Below, piece by piece: positions 35,038 to 44,317 of a stretch of 64,000 nucleotides of DNA. Numbering within the stretch: position 1 is the first letter of the stretch; each line of letters begins with the position of its first letter. This DNA comes from Bacillus nakamurai. GTDB taxonomy: Bacteria; Bacillota; Bacilli; Bacillales; Bacillaceae. The DNA lies in NCBI RefSeq assembly GCF_001584325.1, contig NZ_LSAZ01000006.1:1-64000 (forward strand). Direction: 5' to 3'. The position numbers and the translations under genes were made by a program. The notes under the pieces were generated by a model. That model worked only from the letters and a program-made list of their open reading frames with translations. It did not search any database and was not told the origin of the DNA.

Positions 35038-35208
35038 GCCGCACTCTCCTTTTTTATTGGAAACTTTCCCCTTATGTGAAGGAGTAAACATAATTCGGAC
35101 TATCCAAACCGCCGCGGGAAAGGGCTGATAAAAATATGAACCAATTATTGTTTTTTATGTTAAATTATTTATATGAAAGGATGCATCTATGTATCAAATT
35201 CTAAGTGA

Positions 35209-35214
35209 TTGACA
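35209..35214 (+). promoter_or_regulatory. -35 box of the probable htpG promoter
   Basis: TTGACA, about 80 bases before htpG, followed by ATATGATAAATA where a weak -10 would lie. Further down, GCTGAAAAGAAA resembles the GAAAAGG element described for class III heat induction of B. subtilis htpG. Confidence 0.5.
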
Positions 35215-35292
35215 GATGTCATCGAATATGATAAATAGATGCTGAAAAGAAATTACATAAGATAAAAGCATAAATCAAAGGAGAGATCTCAA

Positions 35293-37167
35293 GTGCGAAA
35301 GAAAAAGTTCAAAGCAGAGTCCAAACGCTTGCTAGACATGATGATTAACTCCATTTACACGCAGAAGGAAATTTTTCTCCGTGAGTTAATTTCCAACGCG
35401 AGCGATGCCATCGACAAAATCTACTACAAAGCCTTAACGGATGATTCGTTAACCTTTGATCAAGACAATTACTACATAAAAGTGACGGCCGATAAGGATG
35501 CAAGAACGTTAACAGTCGCCGACACCGGAATCGGAATGACGAAGGAGGAGCTTGAGCAGCATCTCGGAACGATTGCGAAAAGCGGCTCCCTCGCTTTCAA
35601 AAAAGAAAATGACATCAAAGACGGACATGATATTATTGGCCAGTTCGGCGTCGGGTTCTATGCGGCGTTTATGGTGGCTGATAAGGTCACGGTGAAAAGT
35701 AAGGCGCTCGGCAGTGACGAGGCGCATCTGTGGGAGTCTGAAGGCGCGGCCGGCTACACGATCGAGCCTTGTGAAAAGGAAACCGTCGGTACGGAAATCA
35801 CCTTGAAAATCAAAGAAAACACAGAAGATGAAAGCTATGATGAGTTTTTAGATCATTACCGCATTAAATCGATCATCAAGAAGTACTCGGACTTTATCCG
35901 CTATCCGATCAAAATGGAAGAAATGGTCAACAAACCGAAAGAAGACAGCGACAACGAGTTTGAAGAGGTGCTGGAAGAGCAGACGGTGAACAGCATGGTG
36001 CCGATCTGGAGAAAAAATAAAAGCGAGCTGACGGATGAAGATTACGAAGCATTTTACGCTGAGAAACATTACGGGTTTGACAAGCCGCTTACCCATGTCC
36101 ATATCAGCGCAGACGGAGCGGTGCGCTATCAATCTATTTTATTTATTCCGGAAAACATGCCGTTTGACTACTATTCGAAGGAATTTGAAAAGGGGCTGGA
36201 GCTGTATTCCAACGGCGTGCTGATTATGAACAAATGCGCCGACCTGCTTCCTGACCATTTCAGCTTTGTAAAGGGAATGGTTGATTCTGAGGATCTGTCT
36301 TTAAACATTTCCAGAGAAATGCTGCAGCACGACCGCCAGCTGAAGCTGATTGCGAAAAACATTAATAAAAAAATTAAGGGCGAGCTGAAAAGCCTGCTGA
36401 AAAACAACAGAGAAAAATATGAATCTTTCTATGAATCCTTCGGCAGACAGCTGAAGTTTGGCGTCTACAATGACTTCGGCGCGAATAAAGACGTATTGAA
36501 AGATTTGCTGTTATTCTATTCCTCTACAGAGAAAAAACTCGTTACACTGGATGAATATGTGTCCAGAATGCCTGAGGATCAAAAATACATTTATTACGCG
36601 TCCGGCGACTCATACGAGCGAATTGAAAAGCTGCCGCAAACGGAAATGGTGGCTGACAAAGGCTATGAAATTTTATATTTCACTGAGGATATTGATGAAT
36701 TCGCGATCAAAATGCTGACAAGCTACGAGGAAAAAGAATTCAAATCCGTTTCAAGCGCAGACTTGGGCATCGACGCGGATGAAAAGCAGACAGAGGCCGA
36801 AGAAAACGAACATAAGGATCTGTTTGAAAACATGAAGGAGATTCTTGCGGATAAGGTCAAAAACGTCAGAGCGTCCAAACGGCTGAAATCCCATCCGGTC
36901 TGCTTAGCCACAGACGGCGAAGTGACTATTGAAATGGAAAAAGTATTAAACGCCATGCCTGACAGCCAGCAGGTCAAAGCGGAAAAAGTGCTGGAAATCA
37001 ACCCGAATCACGAAGTATTCGAAACGCTGAAAAGCGCTCATGAACAAGATAAAGAAAAACTCGCATTATATACCAACCTTCTGTACAATCAAGCGCTGCT
37101 GATCGAAGGGCTGCCGATTCATGATCCGGTAGAATTTACGAATGACATCTGCAAAGTCATGGTATGA
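35293..37167 (+). CDS. htpG: Molecular chaperone HtpG (bacterial Hsp90)
   Basis: A 624-residue Hsp90 chaperone. ATP-binding N-domain motifs: [13 protein letters not shown] (about 32-44), [13 protein letters not shown] (about 75-87), and [15 protein letters not shown] (about 118). The middle domain has [13 protein letters not shown] with the catalytic Arg region. The C-terminal dimerisation domain ends in [15 protein letters not shown] start at 35293 after AAAGGAGAG. Cytosolic folding helper, heat-induced in B. subtilis independently of CtsR, HrcA and sigma-B. Confidence 0.97.
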   Translation: MRKKKFKAESKRLLDMMINSIYTQKEIFLRELISNASDAIDKIYYKALTDDSLTFDQDNYYIKVTADKDARTLTVADTGIGMTKEELEQHLGTIAKSGSLAFKKENDIKDGHDIIGQFGVGFYAAFMVADKVTVKSKALGSDEAHLWESEGAAGYTIEPCEKETVGTEITLKIKENTEDESYDEFLDHYRIKSIIKKYSDFIRYPIKMEEMVNKPKEDSDNEFEEVLEEQTVNSMVPIWRKNKSELTDEDYEAFYAEKHYGFDKPLTHVHISADGAVRYQSILFIPENMPFDYYSKEFEKGLELYSNGVLIMNKCADLLPDHFSFVKGMVDSEDLSLNISREMLQHDRQLKLIAKNINKKIKGELKSLLKNNREKYESFYESFGRQLKFGVYNDFGANKDVLKDLLLFYSSTEKKLVTLDEYVSRMPEDQKYIYYASGDSYERIEKLPQTEMVADKGYEILYFTEDIDEFAIKMLTSYEEKEFKSVSSADLGIDADEKQTEAEENEHKDLFENMKEILADKVKNVRASKRLKSHPVCLATDGEVTIEMEKVLNAMPDSQQVKAEKVLEINPNHEVFETLKSAHEQDKEKLALYTNLLYNQALLIEGLPIHDPVEFTNDICKVMV

Positions 37168-37170
37168 CGC

Positions 37171-37208
37171 AAAAAGGAATCGTCTCAATCAGGAGACGAT
37201 TCCTTTTT
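37171..37208. terminator. Bidirectional terminator between htpG and csbC
   Basis: AAAAAGGAATCGTCTC and GAGACGATTCCTTTTT, nearly perfect 16-bp stem with a short loop, between convergent genes. Confidence 0.9.
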
Positions 37209-37211
37209 CTA

Positions 37212-38600
37212 TTACAGCGTGCGCTGTTTAAGAATGTGGTTTTGTTTGCTGTCCTTCTTTAATGTAAACCGCTTTTTCAAATGGGACTCAATTTCTTCTA
37301 AGCTTCTGCCTTTCGTCTCAGGGACGATGTAGGCGGCGAAGAAGAAGGAAGTGAGGCAGATAACTGAAAAAATGCCGAAGACCCAGCCGATGCCCATCAC
37401 GCTGAGCATAAGCGGAAATACTAATGATACGATCAGGTTGGTTGCCGACAGAATCAATGTCGTGAATCCAGTTGCGGCTCCGCGTGCTTTAGACGGAAAC
37501 AGCTCAGGCATCAGAACCCATACGACAGGGCCCCATGTCGCTTGATAAAACACGATATAGATTCCGAGAAATAATACCGTCAGCCAAGCCGTTGATGAAG
37601 AAAGGCCCAACAACAGGAGAATAGCCGATAGCGACGCCAGGCTTAAGGTAATGCCGACGCTTCCCCACATAAGAAGTTTTTTTCGGCCGACACGGTCGAT
37701 TAAGATCATGGCAGTAATACACATGATGACGTTAAGGACACCGATGCCCATCGTACCGAGCACTGACGCTGATGTGCCGAGGCCGGCCTTCGTAAAGATC
37801 GTCGGCGCATAGTAGATCACCGTGTTAATGCCGACAGCCTGCTGGAAGACAGCCAGTCCGATCCCAATTAAAAGCATAGGACGAATCCATTTTGCTTTCA
37901 GCAAACCGAGCGTCGATTCTTTTTTCTCAGCTTCCCCTTGTTTCATTTCTGCCAGTTCGATTTCAATATCCTCTTTATCATGCGTCGTTTCCATGACTTT
38001 TTTAGCTTCTTCTTCACGGCCGCGTTTGACCAGCCATCTCGGAGATTCCGGCATGAACGCAATCCCGATTAATAAAAGCGCTGCCGGCACTGCTGCCAGT
38101 CCGACCATCCAGCGCCACGCCTCAAATGGTGTGAAAATATAATTCACGATATATGCAAGTAAAATACCGGTTACAATCATTAAGTTATTCAGTGTACCAA
38201 GCGTTCCGCGTACTTTCGTCGGCGCCATTTCAGAAAGGTAAACGGGGACAAGCGCCGTTGAACCGCCGACTGCCAAACCGAGAATGACCCTGGATATGAT
38301 CAGCATGGTGACGGTTTGTGAAGCTGCGCAAGCAAGTGCTCCGAAAATAAAGATAAGTGAAAGGACGAATACAACCTTTCTCCGGCCCCATCGATCCGAG
38401 CATGTTCCGCTTAGTGCGGAGCCGAAAATCGCACCGAGAAGCAGCATGCTGACGACCATTCCCTCTGTTAAAGTGGTTAAAGGAATATCATTGTTAATAA
38501 AAAGCAAGGCTCCGGAGATAACACCGGTGTCATAACCGTAAAGCAAACCTCCTAATGCTCCAAAAAAGTAAATCATGTATTTTTTTGTGTTTTTCTTCAC
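37212..38600 (-). CDS. csbC: Sugar/proton symporter CsbC
   Basis: A 462-residue, 12-helix MFS sugar transporter. Family marks: GGLLYGYDTGVISGAL (helix 1), DRWGRRK (loop 2-3), PESPRWLVKRGR (end of helix 6), QQAVGINTVIYYAPTIF (helix 7), DRVGRKKL (loop 8-9), and PETKGRSLEEIE (end). It closely matches CsbC of B. subtilis, a general-stress, sigma-B-dependent transporter. Placed between htpG and iolS as in strain 168. Confidence 0.95.
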   Translation of the reverse strand: MKKNTKKYMIYFFGALGGLLYGYDTGVISGALLFINNDIPLTTLTEGMVVSMLLLGAIFGSALSGTCSDRWGRRKVVFVLSLIFIFGALACAASQTVTMLIISRVILGLAVGGSTALVPVYLSEMAPTKVRGTLGTLNNLMIVTGILLAYIVNYIFTPFEAWRWMVGLAAVPAALLLIGIAFMPESPRWLVKRGREEEAKKVMETTHDKEDIEIELAEMKQGEAEKKESTLGLLKAKWIRPMLLIGIGLAVFQQAVGINTVIYYAPTIFTKAGLGTSASVLGTMGIGVLNVIMCITAMILIDRVGRKKLLMWGSVGITLSLASLSAILLLLGLSSSTAWLTVLFLGIYIVFYQATWGPVVWVLMPELFPSKARGAATGFTTLILSATNLIVSLVFPLMLSVMGIGWVFGIFSVICLTSFFFAAYIVPETKGRSLEEIESHLKKRFTLKKDSKQNHILKQRTL

Positions 38601-38655
38601 AGATGATCCTCCTCATTTTCTGGAACGCATAAATGTGTAGTAAGATAACTATTTC

Positions 38656-38681
38656 ATTCCCTTATGAAAAAAAAAATAAAC
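38656..38681 (-). promoter_or_regulatory. Sigma-B promoter of csbC
   Basis: On the minus strand GTTTAT (38676-38681), 14 bases, then GGGAAT (38656-38661), matching the sigma-B consensus GTTTaa-N12-15-GGGtAt. csbC is known to be sigma-B controlled. Confidence 0.75.
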
Positions 38682-38683
38682 AT

Positions 38684-38716
38684 AAAAAAACACGCCTTCC
38701 TGATGGGAGGCGTGTT
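38684..38716 (-). terminator. iolS terminator
   Basis: AACACGCCT and AGGCGTGTT with CC/GG continuing, followed on the minus strand by seven T. It overlaps the upstream flank of the csbC promoter. Confidence 0.8.
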
Positions 38717-38724
38717 TCTTTTTC

Positions 38725-39657
38725 TTACGAAAACAGCTTGTCGATAAACGCGATGTCTTCTTCAGAAAGTGTGATGGACGCTGCTTTGATATTATCTTTT
38801 AATTGGTCCGCGCGTTTGGCGCCCGGAATTAAGATGTCGATTTCAGGCCTTGCCAAATACCACGCGAGAACGATGTGTGCTGTGTCGGCGTTGTGCTTTT
38901 CGGCAATCTGTTTGAGCTGATTGACTTTTTGAATGTTTTCTTTAAACTGCTCCCCTTGGAAATGCTCCTGCTCATTACGCAGATCGCCTTTTGGGAAGGT
39001 TGTGTTCTCGTCGTATTTGCCGGCTAACAGACCGGATACGAGCGGGAAGTAAGGGATAAATGAGATATTATTTTCTGTTGTATAAGGGAAGAACGTCTTT
39101 TCCGCCTCACGGTTCAACAGATTGTATTCACCCTGAATCACATCGACGCAGCCGTCTTTGTTCGCTTCTTTCAGCTGCTCCAGAGAGAAATTGGAGACGC
39201 CGATCGCGCGGATTTTACCTTCTTTTTTCAATTCATGCAAAGCGTGAACGGCTTCATCTTTAGGTGTATGGTCATCCGGGAAATGGATGTAAAATAAATC
39301 AATGTAGTCAGTTTGCAGGCGTTTCAGGCTGTCTTCCGCCGATTGTTTCAAAAAGGCCGGTGAGTTATCAAAGACAAAGTTATCGCCTTCTTTTCTGTGC
39401 GCCGCTTTTGTCGCGATGATGACATCCTCGCGGTTAAATTCTTTCAGGACTTCGCCGATTAATTCTTCAGAACGGCCCACGCCGTAAATATAGGCGGTAT
39501 CTAATAAAGTAACGCCGCTTTTAATGGCTTCCCGGACTAATTCTTTTCCCGTCTCTTCATTCAAATTCGGATAGAGGTTGTGCCCTCCTACCGCATTTGT
39601 TCCCAGACCGATTGGAAATACGTTTAAGTCTGATTTGCCGATTGTTGCTTTACTCAT
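38725..39657 (-). CDS. iolS: Aldo-keto reductase IolS
   Basis: A 310-residue AKR of the 11th family, nearly identical to B. subtilis IolS. It has [17 protein letters not shown] (catalytic Tyr), [10 protein letters not shown] (catalytic Lys), and [10 protein letters not shown] (His). NADPH-site residues lie in [10 protein letters not shown]. It is downstream of iolR with 80 bases between and co-transcribed in B. subtilis. Its role in inositol metabolism is not essential and the physiological substrate is unclear. Confidence 0.95.
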   Translation of the reverse strand: MSKATIGKSDLNVFPIGLGTNAVGGHNLYPNLNEETGKELVREAIKSGVTLLDTAYIYGVGRSEELIGEVLKEFNREDVIIATKAAHRKEGDNFVFDNSPAFLKQSAEDSLKRLQTDYIDLFYIHFPDDHTPKDEAVHALHELKKEGKIRAIGVSNFSLEQLKEANKDGCVDVIQGEYNLLNREAEKTFFPYTTENNISFIPYFPLVSGLLAGKYDENTTFPKGDLRNEQEHFQGEQFKENIQKVNQLKQIAEKHNADTAHIVLAWYLARPEIDILIPGAKRADQLKDNIKAASITLSEEDIAFIDKLFS

Positions 39658-39737
39658 GATTTCGCCTCCTGGTAGGAAAATGGGTATCTATAGAGGCTGC
39701 CGGAAAAAAACGGCAGCATTCTCTATTCACTATAACG

Positions 39738-40493
39738 CTATGCCAAGTGAATGTCGATTTGGTGCTCTTTGCAATACTTCGTATATTCCTCATCAAGCGG
39801 CTGCGACGTGACGATGCTGTGCAGCCTCTCGAATGGGGCATAGGTTAAAAGCGTTGATTTGCCGAATTTGGAATGGTCCGCAAGCAAATACACTTCCTTC
39901 GCCTTTTCGGAAATTTTCTTTTTGACCTCGTATTCCAATAAATCGGAATTCGTCAGCCCGTGGGTGATCGTTGTTCCGGTTGCGGACATAAACGCCTTGT
40001 TAATATTGTATTTATTGAGCGTGTTTGGATCATCAATGCCGACAAAGGACCGTGTCTTCCGTTTGTAGTTATTGCCGATGATGATCAGATTGATATTTTT
40101 CAGGGATGAAGCGGAATTAATGATATCCAGGCTGTTTGTCAGCACGGTCACATTTTTATTGGGGTCCAGCGTCTCCAAAATGGATTTGGTCGTCGTGCCG
40201 GAATCAATAAAAACAAGATCGTGATCTTCAATAAACCGGGAAGCATAATGGGCAATTTTAATTTTCTCGTCTTGGTTTTGAATGGTGCGGTTTTCATAAG
40301 GGACAAGCACCGATTTTTCAGCCGATGTGACGCCGCCGTATACTTTTTTTATGACCCCTTTTTCCGCAAGCTTGTTAATATCGCGTCTGACCGTGTTTTT
40401 AGAGACGTTGAATACCTCGCATAATTCATCTAACGAAGTAGCTCCGTTTTTTAAGATGTATTCTTCCATCTCCTGTATCCGCATCAGTTTCAT
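39738..40493 (-). CDS. iolR: DeoR-family repressor of inositol catabolism
   Basis: A 251-residue DeoR-family protein. The N-terminal HTH is TSLDELCEVFNVSKNTVRRDINKL (about 19-42). The effector domain has VFIDSGTTTKSIL and TVLTNSLDIINS, which bind a phosphorylated sugar (2-deoxy-5-keto-D-gluconate 6-phosphate in B. subtilis). ATG at 40493 follows AGAAGGAG. Divergent from iolA, with the control region between. Confidence 0.95.
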   Translation of the reverse strand: MKLMRIQEMEEYILKNGATSLDELCEVFNVSKNTVRRDINKLAEKGVIKKVYGGVTSAEKSVLVPYENRTIQNQDEKIKIAHYASRFIEDHDLVFIDSGTTTKSILETLDPNKNVTVLTNSLDIINSASSLKNINLIIIGNNYKRKTRSFVGIDDPNTLNKYNINKAFMSATGTTITHGLTNSDLLEYEVKKKISEKAKEVYLLADHSKFGKSTLLTYAPFERLHSIVTSQPLDEEYTKYCKEHQIDIHLA

Positions 40494-40683
40494 AAAAAAA
40501 CTCCTTCTAAAATTCTTAAAGTAATTAAAATATATAATAAACACCAAGAGTTAATCAATAGTTACTTAACAAATGATAAAATTAAAGGATCGTTTTGTAT
40601 GGTTCGGCACTGCTATACAATACCTTATTTTTTCAGTCTAAAAAAGTATTATAAAAATAATGAAAAAATTTTGAGTTTTTAGA

Positions 40684-40712
40684 TTGACTTGAAGGTACAA
40701 TGGGCTTACAAT
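40684..40712 (+). promoter_or_regulatory. Sigma-A promoter of the iol operon
   Basis: TTGACT (40684-40689), exactly 17 bases, TACAAT (40707-40712). The next bases are GTAACCAAGAAATGACCAAAAAGTAACC (in two pieces), with repeated ACCAA/GTAACC units as in the IolR operator, which in B. subtilis overlaps the start of iolA transcription. Confidence 0.85.
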
Positions 40713-40741
40713 GTAACCAAGAAATGACCAAAAAGTAACCT
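40712..40741 (+). promoter_or_regulatory. Candidate IolR operator repeats
   Basis: Tandem GTAACCAAGAA, TGACCAAAAA and GTAACC units immediately downstream of the -10 box. The published IolR consensus contains a similar A/G-AAYCAA element; the exact footprint here is inferred. Confidence 0.55.
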
Positions 40742-40823
40742 GTAAAATCACAAGCGGAAGATGTAACCGCTCGCTGTTTTCATCAAATGATCAAATTTTA
40801 CGAATTACCAACATTTTAACATT

Positions 40824-40837
40824 TGTAAGCGTTTTAT
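40824..40837 (+). promoter_or_regulatory. cre-like site for CcpA
   Basis: TGTAAGCGTTTTAT agrees with TGWAARCGYTWWCN at all but the last core positions. CcpA-mediated glucose repression of the iol operon is established in B. subtilis. Confidence 0.6.
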
Positions 40838-40925
40838 TCATGTCTTTTGTATGTAAATCATAAATATATTCATCCTTTATGCTCCAGCTGTATAGGGATG
40901 TTTACTATTTAAGGAGGCAATAAGA

Positions 40926-42389
40926 ATGGCAGAGATTAGAAAACTGAAAAACTACATCAATGGTGAATGGGTTGAAAGTAATACAGATCAATATGAAGAC
41001 GTTGTTAATCCGGCTACAAAAGAAGTGATGTGCCGGGTTCCGATTTCTACGCAAGAAGACGTTGATTACGCCGTCCGATCAGCGGCTGAAGCGTTTAAAA
41101 CATGGTCAAAGACGGCGGTTCCGCGCCGCGCGAGAATCCTATTTAACTATCAGCAGCTTCTTCAGCAAAACAAAGAAGAGCTTGCCCGCCTCATTACATT
41201 GGAAAACGGTAAAAACACGACAGAAGCGCTGGGCGAAGTGGGACGCGGGATTGAAAACGTCGAATTCGCCGCGGGAGCGCCTTCCCTTATGATGGGCGAT
41301 TCACTCGCCTCAATCGCGACGGATGTAGAAGCAGCGAACTACCGCTACCCAATCGGAGTGGTCGGCGGAATCGCGCCATTCAACTTCCCGATGATGGTTC
41401 CTTGCTGGATGTTTCCGATGGCGATTTCATTAGGAAACACCTTCATTCTGAAGCCGTCTGAGCGCACCCCGCTGTTAACGGAGAAGCTGGTCGAGCTGTT
41501 TGAACAGGCCGGGCTCCCGAAAGGCGTATTCAACGTCGTACACGGAGCGCATGACGTCGTAAACGGCGTTCTTGAGCATCCTGAGATTAAAGCCATTTCA
41601 TTCGTCGGATCAAAACCGGTCGGCGAGTACGTGTTCAAGAAAGGAAGCGAAAACTTAAAACGCGTTCAGGCGTTAACGGGCGCGAAAAACCATACAATCG
41701 TTTTAAATGACGCCCACCTTGAAGATACGGTTACAAACATTATCGGCGCTGCATTCGGTTCAGCAGGGGAGCGCTGCATGGCTTGCGCGGTTGTGACGGT
41801 TGAAGAGGGAATCGCTGACGAGTTTATGGCGAAATTGCAGGAAAAGGCTGCAGACATCAAAATCGGAAACGGATTGGATGACGGCGTCTTCTTAGGCCCT
41901 GTCATTCGCGAGGACAACAAAAAACGCACGCTCGGCTATATCGAAAAAGGAATTGAAGAAGGGGCGAGACTCCTTTGTGACGGCCGTGAACATGTATCGG
42001 AAGAAGGCTATTTTGTCGGCCCGACGATTTTTGATAACGTCACAACGGATATGACAATCTGGAAGGACGAAATCTTCGCGCCTGTATTGTCCGTCATCCG
42101 CGTGAAGAACTTAAAAGAAGCGGTTGATATCGCCAACCAGTCTGAATTTGCCAACGGCGCGTGCCTGTTTACTTCAAATGCGAACGCGATCCGTTACTTC
42201 CGTGAGAATATCGATGCGGGAATGCTCGGCATCAACCTCGGTGTGCCTGCGCCAATGGCATTCTTCCCATTCTCCGGCTGGAAGTCTTCTTTCTTCGGAA
42301 CATTGCACGCAAACGGAAAAGACAGCGTTGATTTCTATACACGTAAAAAAGTCGTGACGGCAAGATACCCGTCCCCGGACTTCAACTAA
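40926..42389 (+). CDS. iolA: Methylmalonate/malonate semialdehyde dehydrogenase (acylating)
   Basis: A 487-residue CoA-dependent aldehyde dehydrogenase that turns malonate semialdehyde, the last inositol intermediate, into acetyl-CoA and CO2. Seen: [33 protein letters not shown] (NAD loop), and [13 protein letters not shown] with the catalytic Cys. MMSDH-type enzymes typically carry this paired Cys context and need CoA. AAGGAGGC precedes the ATG. First gene of the operon. Confidence 0.97.
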   Translation: MAEIRKLKNYINGEWVESNTDQYEDVVNPATKEVMCRVPISTQEDVDYAVRSAAEAFKTWSKTAVPRRARILFNYQQLLQQNKEELARLITLENGKNTTEALGEVGRGIENVEFAAGAPSLMMGDSLASIATDVEAANYRYPIGVVGGIAPFNFPMMVPCWMFPMAISLGNTFILKPSERTPLLTEKLVELFEQAGLPKGVFNVVHGAHDVVNGVLEHPEIKAISFVGSKPVGEYVFKKGSENLKRVQALTGAKNHTIVLNDAHLEDTVTNIIGAAFGSAGERCMACAVVTVEEGIADEFMAKLQEKAADIKIGNGLDDGVFLGPVIREDNKKRTLGYIEKGIEEGARLLCDGREHVSEEGYFVGPTIFDNVTTDMTIWKDEIFAPVLSVIRVKNLKEAVDIANQSEFANGACLFTSNANAIRYFRENIDAGMLGINLGVPAPMAFFPFSGWKSSFFGTLHANGKDSVDFYTRKKVVTARYPSPDFN

Positions 42390-42401
42390 TATGACAGCCA
42401 T

Positions 42402-42433
42402 CCCGGGCGGCTTGTGAAATGCTGCCGTCCGGG
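42402..42433 (+). other. GC-rich hairpin between iolA and iolB
   Basis: CCCGGGCGGC (42402-42411) and GCCGTCCGGG (42424-42433), followed by CTCATTCTTTAC with no real T run. More likely an RNA-processing or partial attenuation site than a full terminator. Confidence 0.6.
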
Positions 42434-42466
42434 CTCATTCTTTACAATAAAGAGGAGGAATAAATC

Positions 42467-43282
42467 ATGAGTCATTTGTTGCGAAAACCGCAGGCAAATG
42501 AGCTTTCACAAGGCGTGAAGATCATTCATGAAGTCACAGCAGCTAATTCAGACCTCGAATATGTCGGGTTTAAAGTCGTGGATCTCGCACCGGGCTCCCG
42601 CTATACAGAAGAATTGAAAAAGATGGAGTGCTGTATCGTTGCAATGACAGGCAAAATGACGGTGACGGATCATGATCAGACATTTGAAAGCATCGGCACC
42701 CGCGAGAGCGTATTTGAAAGAAAACCGACGGACAGCGTCTATGTATCAAACGATCAATCCTTTGACATCACAGCTGTCAGCCCGGCACGGGTCGCGCTTT
42801 GCTATTCTCCGTCTGAACGGCAGCTCCCGACAAAGCTGATTAAAGCGGAGGATAACGGCGTGGAGCATCGCGGAAAGCTGGCGAATAAACGGACCGTTCA
42901 CAACATTCTCCCCGATTCAGATCCGTCGGCAAACAGCCTGCTGGTTGTTGAAGTCTATACGGACAGCGGCAACTGGTCGAGCTATCCGCCTCATAAACAT
43001 GACCAAGACAATCTGCCTGCCGAATCCTTTTTAGAAGAAACCTATTATCATGAAATCAACCCGCCGCAAGGCTTTGTATTCCAGCGCGTGTACACGGACG
43101 ACCGCTCTATTGATGAGACGATGACTGCAGAAAATGAAAACGTTGTCATTGTGCCGGCTGGCTATCACCCGGTTGGTGTTCCGGACGGATATACATCCTA
43201 CTACTTAAATGTAATGGCAGGACCGACACGGAAATGGAAGTTTCATAATGATCCCGCCCATGAATGGATTCTGGAACCCTAA
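42467..43282 (+). CDS. iolB: 5-deoxy-glucuronate isomerase
   Basis: A 271-residue bicupin that isomerises 5-deoxy-D-glucuronate to 2-deoxy-5-keto-D-gluconate. Metal-ligand residues lie in SSYPPHKHDQD (His pair) and LEETYYHEINPPQGF (Glu), with a further His in VPAGYHPVGVPDGY. GAGGAGG precedes the ATG. Third biochemical step after IolG, IolE and IolD. Confidence 0.95.
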   Translation: MSHLLRKPQANELSQGVKIIHEVTAANSDLEYVGFKVVDLAPGSRYTEELKKMECCIVAMTGKMTVTDHDQTFESIGTRESVFERKPTDSVYVSNDQSFDITAVSPARVALCYSPSERQLPTKLIKAEDNGVEHRGKLANKRTVHNILPDSDPSANSLLVVEVYTDSGNWSSYPPHKHDQDNLPAESFLEETYYHEINPPQGFVFQRVYTDDRSIDETMTAENENVVIVPAGYHPVGVPDGYTSYYLNVMAGPTRKWKFHNDPAHEWILEP

Positions 43283-43305
43283 CAAGTGAGGAGTGGCAGT
43301 TTACG

Positions 43306-44283
43306 ATGAAGTATACGTTTAATGAAGAAAAAGAGTTTGATATTGTCGCAATCGGACGCGCGTGTATTGATTTGAACGCGGCGGAATACAATCGGCCGAT
43401 GGAAGAAACGATGACGTTTTCTAAATATGTCGGAGGCTCTCCGGCAAATATCGCGATCGGCAGCGCCAAGCTCGGCTTAAAAGCGGGTTTTATCGGTAAA
43501 ATTCCAGACGATCAGCACGGCAGATTCATCGAGTCGTATATGAAGGGAAAGGGCGTCGATACGTCACGGATGATCATTGACAGAAACGGACACAAAGCGG
43601 GTCTCGCTTTTACTGAAATTCTCAGCCCTGAAGAGTGCAGCATTTTGATGTACAGAGATGATGTGGCGGATTTGTATCTTGAGCCGTCCGAAGTCAGTGA
43701 AGAGTACGTCGCAAACGCGAAGATGCTTCTCGTATCAGGTACGGCGCTTGCGAAGAGCCCTTCACGCGAAGCCGTCCTCAAGGCGGTAAACATCGCGAAA
43801 AAGCATAATGTGAAAGTCGTTTTTGAACTCGACTATCGTCCGTATACATGGCAGTCGGCAGAAGAAACAGCCGTTTACTACACATTGGTTGCGGAACAAT
43901 CCGACATTATCATCGGCACGCGTGACGAATTTGACGTGATGGAAAACCGCCCCGGCGGAAATAACGAAGAAACCGTTCAGCACTTATTTGCGCACTCCGC
44001 AGACCTTGCCGTCATCAAGCACGGCGTTGACGGGTCATACGCATACAGCAAATCAGGAGAGGTCTTCCGGGCAAAAGCATACAAAACAAAAGTATTGAAA
44101 ACATTCGGCGCGGGCGATTCCTATGCCTCAGCCTTCCTCTACGGACTTGTCAGCGGAAAAGACATCGAAACGGCATTAAAATACGGGAGCGCTTCCGCAT
44201 CAATCGTCGTCAGCAAGCACAGCTCTTCGGATGCGATGCCGGCTGCGGATGAAATCGTCAGGCTCATTGAAGCACAGTCTTAA
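43306..44283 (+). CDS. iolC: 5-dehydro-2-deoxygluconokinase
   Basis: A 325-residue PfkB/ribokinase-family sugar kinase that phosphorylates 2-deoxy-5-keto-D-gluconate to the 6-phosphate, the inducer of the operon. Seen: YVGGSPANIAIGSAKLGLKAGFIGK near the N-terminus and TFGAGDSYASAFLYGL with the catalytic Asp near residue 265. The ATG at 43306 gives the protein start MKYTFNEE, as in B. subtilis; GAGGAGTGG lies upstream. Confidence 0.95.
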   Translation: MKYTFNEEKEFDIVAIGRACIDLNAAEYNRPMEETMTFSKYVGGSPANIAIGSAKLGLKAGFIGKIPDDQHGRFIESYMKGKGVDTSRMIIDRNGHKAGLAFTEILSPEECSILMYRDDVADLYLEPSEVSEEYVANAKMLLVSGTALAKSPSREAVLKAVNIAKKHNVKVVFELDYRPYTWQSAEETAVYYTLVAEQSDIIIGTRDEFDVMENRPGGNNEETVQHLFAHSADLAVIKHGVDGSYAYSKSGEVFRAKAYKTKVLKTFGAGDSYASAFLYGLVSGKDIETALKYGSASASIVVSKHSSSDAMPAADEIVRLIEAQS

Positions 44284-44317
44284 TGGTAAATCAAACGTAT
44301 AAAAGGTGGGATCGTTT

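Larger units (their letters stand above)
40494..40925. promoter_or_regulatory. iolR-iolA divergent control region
   Basis: Gene-free region with the iol operon promoter, an IolR-type repeat region and a cre-like site (listed separately). The part next to iolR (40494-40680) is AT-rich and must hold the iolRS promoter, which I cannot place securely. Confidence 0.7.

Noticed and set aside
39698..39719. Hairpin GCTGCCG/CGGCAGC between iolR and iolS as a terminator
   Set aside because: No T run on the minus strand after the stem; iolR and iolS are co-transcribed in B. subtilis, so at most a partial attenuator.
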